Of a stretch of 6,104 bases of DNA, positions 1 through 5,264 are shown in pieces. The notes beneath the pieces are model-generated. The model was given only the letters and a program-made list of their open reading frames with translations, ran no database searches and was not told the DNA's origin. Each line of letters begins with the position of its first letter. Position 1 is the first letter of the stretch. Source of the DNA: JBCCYM01 sp039190005 (GTDB lineage: Bacteria; Pseudomonadota; Gammaproteobacteria; UBA12402); the NCBI GenBank assembly GCA_039190005.1, contig JBCCYM010000083.1, forward strand, positions 1 to 6,104. Direction: 5' to 3'. The position numbers were made by a program, and so were the translations under genes.

Positions 1-165
1 AATTTTGTTAAACTCAGTAATGAGTTAAGTGATTCTGTGAATGAACTTAAAAAATTGGGTACAAATGTCGGTGATTTGAGTAATCAAATCAAAATGAATC
101 CCTCTTCTTTAATTTTTTCCAAACCGCCATTGCCTGTATATAAACATGGAGAACCGGCAAAATGA
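1..165 (+). CDS. MCE/MlaD-family transport protein, C-terminal end (partial)
   Basis: The first 54 codons of the window read open from base 1 to a TGA at 163-165. The peptide has an amphipathic helical stretch (KLSNELSDSVNELKKLG), then a Pro-rich tail with NPSSLIF and KPPLPVYKHGEPAK. A long helix followed by an 'NPxxLlfxxPP...GEP' tail is typical of the C-terminus of MCE-domain periplasmic proteins (MlaD/PqiB/LetB relatives), which ferry phospholipids between inner and outer membrane with an ABC transporter. The MCE domain itself lies outside the window, so the assignment rests on this tail and on the next gene, a PqiC-type lipoprotein that commonly follows MCE genes. Its stop overlaps the next start (ATGA at 162-165), which indicates translational coupling in one operon. 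Confidence 0.72.
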   Translation, partial: NFVKLSNELSDSVNELKKLGTNVGDLSNQIKMNPSSLIFSKPPLPVYKHGEPAK

Positions 166-788
166 AAAAAATAAGCTTATTTTTGCTGTTAGCTATGGTT
201 GTGATCATGTTATCGGCTTGTTTGCCTAAATTACCTCAGGAACAGCAGTTAGATGTCAAAACCTATTTATTATCAAATCCTGTTTCACAAAAAGATATCC
301 CTGTTACTCAAGAGGATTTACCGAAATTGGAGATAAGTTCGTTTTTAGCTACCGCACCATTTGATTCAAAGTACTTTATTTTCAAACGACGTTTTAATAA
401 TTACCAGCAAGATTATTATCATCGTTTTCTCGCCATGCCAACTGTTCAACTGGAACAGATTATGTTGGACGCGTTAAAACAATCAGGACGGTTTAGTCAG
501 GTGAGTGATCAGGAAAGTAGTTTGAATCCTGATTACAAAATAAGTTTTGTGCTAAAACAGCTTTATGTTGATATTAGTAAGCCTAATAGCCCTAAAGCTG
601 TTATCAGTATTGAGGTGGAGCTTATGCAATACAGTACCAATAATTCTCGAATTATTTTTGATCAAACTTATCATCAAAGTATCGCGGTTGTAAATTATAA
701 TGAAAATGCCGGTCAAATTGTCGAAGCCTGGAATAAAGGCTTGGCTGTTATTGTTAATAATTTGAATAAGAAGTTGCAAACACTATAA
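162..788 (+). CDS. PqiC-type ABC transport auxiliary lipoprotein
   Basis: This is a 208-residue outer-membrane or periplasmic lipoprotein. Residues 1-19 are a signal peptide (MKKI then a hydrophobic run), with lipobox L17-S18-A19-C20, so C20 should be lipidated. The mature part starts PKLPQEQQLDVKTYLLS, matching the 'YLL' opening of the ABC_trans_aux/PqiC family (PF03886). Further family-like traits are the 'FI/FKRRFNNYQQDYYHRFLAMP' region near 75-95, an 'LKQSGRFSQV' segment near 106-115, and alternating beta-strand sequence in the second half. The length is normal for the family. PqiC-like lipoproteins work with MCE proteins and an ABC transporter in lipid traffic or outer-membrane integrity. 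The start is fixed by the ATGA overlap with the MCE gene and by a GGAGA Shine-Dalgarno at 148-152, 9 nt upstream. No separate promoter is needed. It appears to be the last gene of its operon, since a repeat element and a new promoter follow. Confidence 0.82.
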   Translation: MKKISLFLLLAMVVIMLSACLPKLPQEQQLDVKTYLLSNPVSQKDIPVTQEDLPKLEISSFLATAPFDSKYFIFKRRFNNYQQDYYHRFLAMPTVQLEQIMLDALKQSGRFSQVSDQESSLNPDYKISFVLKQLYVDISKPNSPKAVISIEVELMQYSTNNSRIIFDQTYHQSIAVVNYNENAGQIVEAWNKGLAVIVNNLNKKLQTL

Positions 789-823
789 ATTGTAATGTAG
801 TCTGTCATTTCCACCGCTTTTAT

Positions 824-1020
824 GTCATTCCCGCGCAGGGCCCCTCCCTGCGAAAGCGGGGACGGGAATCCAGGAAAAAAACGACAGACATAAGAATTTT
901 TTCTTGATACTGATAAGACAGTTATGATAGATTCAATAATGTTTTTTTACAGTATTGACCGGAAGAAAAACCATAGGCATAAACATTTTTCTCCTGGATT
1001 CCCGCTTTCGCGGGAATGAC
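824..1020. repeat. MITE-like element 1 with long inverted arms
   Basis: This fills most of the 309-bp gap after the lipoprotein gene. The left arm (824-879) starts gtcattcccgc and runs to gggaatccagg. The right arm (986-1020) is its inverse, reading tcctggattcccgc and ending gcgggaatgac. Each arm is also a hairpin, since tcattcccgc pairs with gcgggaat. The roughly 100 bp between the arms is AT-rich and has no credible gene. A 26-bp stretch at 975-1000 recurs identically at 4194-4219 in element 2. Repeats with 'tcattcccgcg...cgggaatcc' arms are known dispersed intergenic elements of many gammaproteobacteria. In RNA the arms could fold into a large hairpin that ends or stabilises the upstream operon's transcript, but no clear U-tract terminator is seen. 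Confidence 0.8.
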
Positions 1021-1052
1021 GAGAGAAAGATGCGGGAATACGAGAGAAAGAT
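1019..1052. repeat. Short direct repeat beside MITE-like element 1
   Basis: ACGAGAGAAAGAT occurs at 1019-1031 and again at 1040-1052, a period of 21 bp, with gcgggaat between the copies. It directly continues the right edge of the inverted-repeat element and probably arose from duplication of that edge. No function is evident. Confidence 0.6.
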
Positions 1053-1083
1053 TGGGGTATGACGGGTGAGGACATACATGTAT

Positions 1084-1092
1084 TGATATAAT
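1084..1092 (+). promoter_or_regulatory. Extended -10 promoter for the ClC gene
   Basis: TGATATAAT is a perfect extended -10 (TGnTATAAT) of the sigma-70 type. No recognisable -35 lies 16-18 bp upstream, as is usual for extended -10 promoters. Transcription would start near 1098-1100, which is the GTG start codon of the ClC gene. The transcript would therefore be leaderless or nearly so. Confidence 0.5.
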
Positions 1093-1097
1093 CTATT

Positions 1098-2426
1098 GTG
1101 CAAAAAATTAAAATAAAATCGGCGTATCATCTTTTACCCTGGCGAACAGCGCTGCGTTTAAATATTGTTTTTTGGCTGGGAGGTATTTGTGTCGGCATTG
1201 CCGCGGTAGTCATGACCGCGTTGGCAAAACTATCGGATCATTTTTTACATAACTATGTTTTACATTACCGCTATTTGCCGTTTATAAGCACACCTGTTTC
1301 TTTAGTCATCATTGCATTGATTACACGAAAATTTTTTCGTGGCGCTGAAGGCAGTGGTGTACCGCAGGTCATTGCCGCACTAAATCCACATTGCCGCTAT
1401 CAAAAGCATTTAATATCACTTTGGACGGCATTAGGAAAATACTTATTACTACCGGCACTGATGTTTGGCGCTTCTGTTGGACGTGAAGGTCCGACGATTC
1501 AGGTGGGGGCGGCGATTATGTTCGCGTTAGCATCATTGATTAAAACAAACAGAGCGGATTGTCGTTCAGGTTTAATTATGGCAGGTGGTGCCGCGGGTAT
1601 TGGCGCCGCTTTTAACGCGCCACTGGCTGGTATTGTCTTTGCTATTGAATGTCTGGCTAAACGTTTTGAGCATCATATTACCGATATTATGCTCGGCGCT
1701 GTCGCTTTAGGCAGTATGGTGGGTTATTTTACCTTAGGACATCAACCGGTTTTTGGCAAAGCTATTGTCGATATTACTAATCTCCAGGGCTGGTTGTCGA
1801 TTGTGATGATGGGAATAATAGGTGGGTTACTTGGTGGCGTGTTTAGTTATTGCTTTATCGCGACAAGACGTTGGATGAATCGCATTAGCTTGCGAAAAAG
1901 TTTATTGATTACCTTTGTTTTTGGTCTGCTTGTCGCCTTGCTGGGTTATTTATCGCACGGTTTTGTCTTTGGCACCGGTTATCAACAAACCAGTATGATT
2001 ATTGCCAATCATGAGTATCCGGCAGTGTATTCATTTTATAAAATACTGGCAAATTTCTTATCCAGTACCAGTGGTATTCCCGGGGGGATTTTCTCGCCAT
2101 CAATTACGGTTGGTGCTGGTCTGGGTCAGATTGTGTCGCACTGGTTTCCCCATGTTGAACCAGATATCATCGTGTTAGCGGGTATTGTCGCTTTTTTCTG
2201 TGGTGTCACGCAAACACCGATTACCTGTTTCGCGATTGTCATTGAAATGGAGCATGTCAGCTCTATGGCAGTCCCGTTGATTGTCGCCGCCTTAATTGCC
2301 AAATTTTTCGCGTCACTGATCTGTAAACGTCCATTTTTTGACGCGCTTGCTGATATGTTAATTGCTGAAAATGAATATCATACTGCTAAACAGGTAAAAA
2401 AAGCGGATTTCAAAAAAATAAGATAA
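1098..2426 (+). CDS. ClC-family chloride transporter/channel (EriC-type, no CBS domain)
   Basis: This 442-residue polytopic inner-membrane protein has all ClC signature motifs: GSGVP at 85-89 (Ser86 is the chloride-binding serine), GREGP at 128-132 (Glu130 is the external gating glutamate, E148 in E. coli ClcA), FNAPLAG at 172-178, and GGIFSP at 329-334 (Phe332). Length and helix pattern match a single ClC core without the C-terminal CBS pair. Cys185 (in FAIEC) sits exactly 55 residues after Glu130, where ClcA has the internal proton glutamate E203. Phe414 (in RPFF) occupies the place of the central tyrosine Y445. By analogy with ClcA mutants, H+/Cl- coupling could be lost or rerouted. An in-frame TAA at 1089-1091 limits the start. 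GTG 1098 is chosen because the next ATG (codon 39) would remove most of the first membrane helix. No Shine-Dalgarno is visible. The gene is probably monocistronic, since a new promoter lies just downstream. Confidence 0.92.
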   Translation: MQKIKIKSAYHLLPWRTALRLNIVFWLGGICVGIAAVVMTALAKLSDHFLHNYVLHYRYLPFISTPVSLVIIALITRKFFRGAEGSGVPQVIAALNPHCRYQKHLISLWTALGKYLLLPALMFGASVGREGPTIQVGAAIMFALASLIKTNRADCRSGLIMAGGAAGIGAAFNAPLAGIVFAIECLAKRFEHHITDIMLGAVALGSMVGYFTLGHQPVFGKAIVDITNLQGWLSIVMMGIIGGLLGGVFSYCFIATRRWMNRISLRKSLLITFVFGLLVALLGYLSHGFVFGTGYQQTSMIIANHEYPAVYSFYKILANFLSSTSGIPGGIFSPSITVGAGLGQIVSHWFPHVEPDIIVLAGIVAFFCGVTQTPITCFAIVIEMEHVSSMAVPLIVAALIAKFFASLICKRPFFDALADMLIAENEYHTAKQVKKADFKKIR

Positions 2427-2453
2427 ATTATTCAATTTATTATGATTTAAAGC

Positions 2454-2483
2454 TTGACAGCCCCATCATTTACTTCATAGAAT
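2454..2483 (+). promoter_or_regulatory. Sigma-70 promoter of the intact outer-membrane protein gene
   Basis: The -35 box TTGACA (2454-2459) is a perfect consensus. The -10 box TAGAAT (2478-2483) matches 5 of 6, with an 18-bp spacer. The predicted start near 2490 gives a leader of about 29 nt that contains a strong SD, AAGGAG at 2504-2509, 9 nt before the ATG at 2519. The strength suggests an abundant surface protein. Confidence 0.75.
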
Positions 2484-2518
2484 CACGAGGAGTTAAAACT
2501 ATTAAGGAGATATTTATT

Positions 2519-3280
2519 ATGTCTAAAATTACGAAAATCAGCTTTTTAGGAATGGCTGCCGTCGCGGTATGCGCGAGCAGCTCAATCGCATTCGCTGCTT
2601 CTTATTCTAATAGCGGCAATAGTGCAAGTGCTAGTGCTAGTATGTCATCATCATCATCATCTATGTCGGCATCGCAAGGTCAAGACCGTGGTATTTATAT
2701 CGGTGTTGAAGGCGGTGGCGCTTATTTGCAGAGTCAACTCGCGAATAATCTTAGATATAAGTTTCGTTGGAATGTCGGCGGTGCTTTGGGTTACAAATGG
2801 GATAATCATTGGCGTTCTGATGTAACAGTTACTTATATGAATAATAAGCCTAAAGAACTTAAGAATACTCCTTCTGGTACATTCAGTTTTAATAATAGTA
2901 GTTCAACGCATGCTATTGCTTACATAGGCAGTACTTATTATGACATTGATATACCAAATACGGCATTTAAAATTTATCCCGGTGTTGGTGTTGGCGCGGT
3001 AACAGTTATGTCAAAATATGTTGGTAATGCGACGAATAGTACACCTGCTTTTAATCAAAAGAAAACCAGCACAAATTATGCTTTTGAATTTACTATAGGC
3101 ACGAGTTATCTGATATCAGAAAATATTAATTTGTATGCTCAGGTTAGACACATTATGGCACCAAATATTACTATAGCAAATGGTGGTACTATATCAACTA
3201 TAACTGGTCTAAATACAGTCAAAGAAAAATACCAAAATAACTTGATCAATGTTGGTTTAAATTACGTATTTAATATGTAA
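2519..3280 (+). CDS. Opacity-like outer-membrane beta-barrel protein, Ser-rich N-terminus
   Basis: This 253-residue secreted protein has a Sec signal peptide at 1-26 (SKITK, hydrophobic core, AFA cleavage site). Next comes a low-complexity linker at about 28-54 made of Ala/Ser/Asn (SASASASM, then six serines). From residue 58 on it is beta-barrel-like: GIYIGVEGGGAYLQSQ, a WNVGGALGYKWDNHWRSD turn/strand pair, FKIYPGVGVGAVTV, YAFEFTIGTSYLI, INLYAQVRHIMAPNI, and a last strand NLINVGLNYVFNM. Gly- and aromatic-rich alternating strands of this length fit small OmpA/opacity-type barrels (OMP_b-brl, about 8 strands), which is inference from pattern and not a residue-level match. The last residue is Met, with Phe at -3, not the usual terminal Phe. 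The gene has its own strong promoter and terminator, and a broken paralog lies just downstream. Role unknown; a surface adhesin or structural barrel is plausible. Confidence 0.8.
   Translation: MSKITKISFLGMAAVAVCASSSIAFAASYSNSGNSASASASMSSSSSSMSASQGQDRGIYIGVEGGGAYLQSQLANNLRYKFRWNVGGALGYKWDNHWRSDVTVTYMNNKPKELKNTPSGTFSFNNSSSTHAIAYIGSTYYDIDIPNTAFKIYPGVGVGAVTVMSKYVGNATNSTPAFNQKKTSTNYAFEFTIGTSYLISENINLYAQVRHIMAPNITIANGGTISTITGLNTVKEKYQNNLINVGLNYVFNM
2645..2662 (+). repeat. In-frame TCA trinucleotide repeat (poly-serine)
   Basis: Five TCA codons followed by TCT encode Ser43-Ser48 of the outer-membrane protein, directly after an AGTGCA/AGTGCT repeat encoding SASASAS. Because the unit is 3 bp, slippage would change linker length without breaking the frame. 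The broken paralog has a different Ser/Asn-rich linker (SSSNNNTNSSS) in the same place. Confidence 0.8.
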
Positions 3281-3304
3281 TTTAGTTAACTTAAACGATT
3301 TATG

Positions 3305-3339
3305 TAAAAAAGCCTCTACAATGATAGAGGCTTTTTTTT
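3305..3339 (+). terminator. Rho-independent terminator after the intact barrel gene
   Basis: Stem AGCCTCTA (3311-3318) pairs perfectly with TAGAGGCT (3325-3332) around a 6-nt loop and is followed by a run of T to 3339. The A-run at 3306-3310 extends the stem, so it may also work in the opposite direction. It lies about 25 bp after the barrel gene's stop and separates it from the paralog's promoter. Confidence 0.92.
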
Positions 3340-3392
3340 GGTAAAGTGATTACTAACACGCCTATTATTCTAATTCTGTAAGCTAAAAAATA

Positions 3393-3423
3393 TTGACTTT
3401 CCCTATAGTCTGTCTCGTACAAT
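3393..3423 (+). promoter_or_regulatory. Likely promoter of the broken barrel paralog
   Basis: The -35 box TTGACT (3393-3398) and -10 box TACAAT (3418-3423) each match 5 of 6 of the consensus, but the spacer is 19 bp, longer than ideal. The predicted start near 3430 leaves a leader of about 30 nt with a weak SD, AAGAGAG at 3446-3452, before ATG 3459. This mirrors the design of the intact paralog's promoter but is weaker. Confidence 0.5.
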
Positions 3424-3458
3424 TGCCATGAGTTGAAAAATTGTTAAGAGAGTGAATT

Positions 3459-4104
3459 ATGTCTAGTTTTTTTAAAATCATTTTATTCAGCACGGTTGCT
3501 TTTGTGGCAAGCGTGGCTAGTGCAACATTATTAGCGGCTAGTAGCAGCAATAACAATACAAATTCATCATCGCGGGTTTCAGAGCAGGGTGTTTATCTTG
3601 GTATTGAAGGTGGTGGCGCCTATTTGCAAAGTCAAGTATTAGGTAATCTTAAATACAAATTTGGCTGGAATGGTGGCGGTGCCATAGGTTATCAGTTTAA
3701 TCGTAACTGGCGTTCTGAATAGCAAATCATCTGCTGTCGCCTATATGGCAAATATTTATTATGACATTAATTTATCGAGTACTTCATTAAAGCCATTTGT
3801 AGGCATAGGTGCAGGGGGCGTCACCGTGCATTCAAAATTTGATTTTCCTGCTGCTGGTACTCAGTCGGCTATTAATTCATCAAAAACCAGTTCCAATTAT
3901 GGTTTTCAGCTTAGTTTAGGCGCGCGTTATCCACTACCATCCGCATCAAATATTAATTTATACGCGCAATATAAGCACATTATGGCGCCAAATATTAAGA
4001 TAGATACGAGTGGTCAGATTGTTAATGGCAGTACTTCACCAACAACAGAGAGATATTCAAACAACCTGTTTAATGTTGGTTTATCTTACAGATTTAGTAT
4101 GTAA
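3459..4104 (+). pseudogene. Outer-membrane beta-barrel paralog broken by an internal deletion
   Basis: The 5' part (3459-3722) encodes a signal peptide (MSSFFKIILF..., cleavage near ASA at 20-22), a Ser/Asn linker, then GVYLGIEGGGAYLQSQ and WNGGGAIGYQFNRNWRSE, closely matching the upstream barrel, before a TAG at 3720-3722. The 3' part continues in the +1 frame: NSKSSAVAYMANIYYD..., KPFVGIGAGGVTVHSKF, NINLYAQYKHIMAPNIKI, and a last strand NLFNVGLSYRFSM. Aligned to the intact paralog, the join at about 3718/3719 lacks the equivalent of 2821-2893 (73 nt: one base plus 24 codons), so the frame is lost. Translation should stop after 87 residues. The ATG at 3745 lies inside a conserved strand, has no SD, and is not a real start. 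The rest of the sequence is well preserved, so the damage looks recent. Confidence 0.85.
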
Positions 4105-4130
4105 TTTGACTGGTTGCTATTTTTCCCTCC

Positions 4131-4262
4131 GTCATTCCCGCATCTTTTTTCCTCATCATTCCCGCGAAGGCGGGAATCCAGGGAACAAACTACAGGCATA
4201 AACATTTTTCTCCTGGATTTTATCCTGAGCTTGCCGAAGGGTCCCGCCTTCGCGGGAATGAC
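4131..4262. repeat. MITE-like element 2 with inverted arms, plus a solo half-arm
   Basis: This occupies the gap between the broken barrel gene and exonuclease III. A solo gtcattcccgc (4131-4141) precedes the element proper. The left arm 4156-4182 starts tcattcccgcgaagg and ends gaatccagg. Its exact inverse is found at 4212-4219 joined to 4243-4261. The middle holds the same 26-bp stretch (4194-4219) as element 1 (975-1000). It is the short form, as element 1 has roughly 70 bp more between its arms. The right arm is interrupted by a different repeat at 4220-4242. Lying between convergent genes, its hairpins might act as a transcription barrier, but no function is shown. Confidence 0.8.
4220..4242. 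repeat. CTGAGCTTGCCGAAGGG repeat nested inside MITE-like element 2
   Basis: A 23-bp stretch, ttatcctgagc then ttgccgaagggt, splits the right arm of element 2. Removing it restores ggattcccgcc, which pairs exactly with the left arm. Its core is the arm sequence that makes up the array at 5265-6104, so a single arm copy seems to have entered an older repeat. Confidence 0.75.
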
Positions 4263-4309
4263 GGGGCAATACGAGAATGACAAAAAAAAGCAACTATGAC
4301 TCAAGGAAA

Positions 4310-5098
4310 TTACATCAAAGCTTGAATAATTTTATCATCATAGTCAATAATCAATGGCGCGTGATCAGAAAACCGTTCATCTTTGTAAATGGACACATTG
4401 TTTACTGCGGGTTCTAATTTAGAGGTGATAATCTGGTAATCAATCCGCCAACCGACATTCTTTTCCCAGGCACGACCACGATTTGACCACCAGGTATATT
4501 GCTCTGGTCTTTGATCGACAACTCTAAATGCGTCAACAAATTGTCCGGGTTGTAGTAATTTATCCAGCCAGTCACGCTCTTCAGGCAGGCAGCCGGAGTT
4601 TTTTTGATTAGCTTTAAAATTTTTAATATCAATTTCTTTATGCACAATATTCCAGTCACCACAGATAATATATTGTCGTTTCTGTCGTTTTAATTTTTGT
4701 AATAATTGCTCATAAACTGCCATGAATTCAAATTTTATAGCTTGACGTGCTTCGCCACTGGAACCGGAGGGTAAATAAATGGATACAATAGAAAGTTGTT
4801 CAAAATCAACTTGGAGATATCTTCCTTCACGATCAGCAGTTTTCCAACCCAGTTGTTTTTTTATATGTTTCGGTTCATATTTTGTATAAATCGCGGTACC
4901 ACTATAACCAGGTTTTTCCGCGTCAGAGAAATAGCAATAATAATCCAAGGGATGGAAAAGTTGGTCATGAAGTTGCGCTTCTTTAGCTTTGGTTTCTTGT
5001 AGACAAAGTACATTGGCATCTTGTTGTGATAGCCAGTCAAATAAACCTTTACGTGCCGCGGCACGGATGCCATTGGCGTTGAGAGAGATAATTTTCAT
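4310..5098 (-). CDS. xthA: Exodeoxyribonuclease III (AP endonuclease, ExoIII/ExoA family)
   Basis: This 262-residue cytoplasmic Mg2+-dependent DNA repair nuclease cuts at abasic sites and removes 3'-blocking groups in base excision repair. Family motifs and likely catalytic residues are all present: N7 (SLNANGIR), E35 (LCLQETK), Y108 (SIYLPSG), D148 and N150 (GDWNI), D220 (WRIDYQ), and D245-H246 (FSDHAP). Length matches E. coli ExoIII (268 aa). The start ATG (5096-5098 on the reverse strand) gives the standard MKIISLNANGIR beginning. Upstream there is only a weak GGA about 11-13 nt away, and no clear promoter; TTGAAC...TACTGT within 5130-5160 on the minus strand is a poor candidate. It is convergent with the broken barrel gene and divergent from tRNA-Gly. 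Nothing unusual is seen in the protein. Confidence 0.95.
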   Translation of the reverse strand: MKIISLNANGIRAAARKGLFDWLSQQDANVLCLQETKAKEAQLHDQLFHPLDYYCYFSDAEKPGYSGTAIYTKYEPKHIKKQLGWKTADREGRYLQVDFEQLSIVSIYLPSGSSGEARQAIKFEFMAVYEQLLQKLKRQKRQYIICGDWNIVHKEIDIKNFKANQKNSGCLPEERDWLDKLLQPGQFVDAFRVVDQRPEQYTWWSNRGRAWEKNVGWRIDYQIITSKLEPAVNNVSIYKDERFSDHAPLIIDYDDKIIQALM

Positions 5099-5169
5099 TG
5101 TTTTTGGATTCCAATTAAGTTAACCTATTACAGTATCTAAATTTTTTCAATAGTTCAAGACGATATACA

Positions 5170-5243
5170 GCGGGTGTAATTCAATGGTAGAATGTGAGCT
5201 TCCCAAGCTTGAAACGTGGGTTCGATTCCCATCACCCGCTCCA
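5170..5243 (+). tRNA. tRNA-Gly (anticodon CCC)
   Basis: The sequence folds as a complete 74-nt cloverleaf. Acceptor GCGGGTG (5170-5176) pairs with CACCCGC (5233-5239), T5240 is the discriminator, and CCA (5241-5243) is encoded. The D stem is ATTC/GAAT. The anticodon stem TGAGC/GCTTG (two G-T pairs) encloses loop TTCCCAA with anticodon CCC at 5202-5204. The T loop is TTCGATT on stem GTGGG/CCCAT. It resembles E. coli tRNA-Gly(CCC), which reads GGG codons. No convincing promoter was found in the 71 bp shared with exonuclease III. A repeat array begins about 20 bp after its 3' end. Confidence 0.95.
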
Positions 5244-5264
5244 GCAACCTAAAAACCATGGTGG

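Noticed and set aside
552..779. Minus-strand open frame opposite the lipoprotein gene, and similar frames opposite or within exonuclease III (4414-4662, 4796-5002, 4861-5073)
   Set aside because: They are shadows of well-supported genes, with no start signals or recognisable domains of their own.
933..1130. 65-aa minus-strand open frame with SFPRKRESR
   Set aside because: It is the translation of the tcattcccgcg inverted-repeat arm, which is a common false gene in genomes with this repeat. It also overlaps the ClC start.
2561..2575. Lipobox in the barrel protein's signal peptide (Cys18)
   Set aside because: The residues before Cys18 are V-A-V. A Val at -1 does not fit the lipobox, and a normal AFA cleavage site follows at 24-26.
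2622..2825. Open frame with a run of five histidines
   Set aside because: It is an out-of-frame reading of the TCA repeat (CAT codons) inside the barrel gene, which has the promoter, SD and signal peptide.
3745..4104. A separate 119-aa gene
   Set aside because: It aligns to the middle and end of the upstream barrel, and the alignment continues before the ATG. It has no SD or signal peptide, so it is the 3' half of the broken paralog.
4010..4304. Three short open frames on both strands (4010-4201, 4086-4304 minus, 4114-4299)
   Set aside because: All read through the second MITE-like element and the end of the barrel pseudogene. They contain only repeat-derived peptides such as FPRRRESR and no SD or domain.
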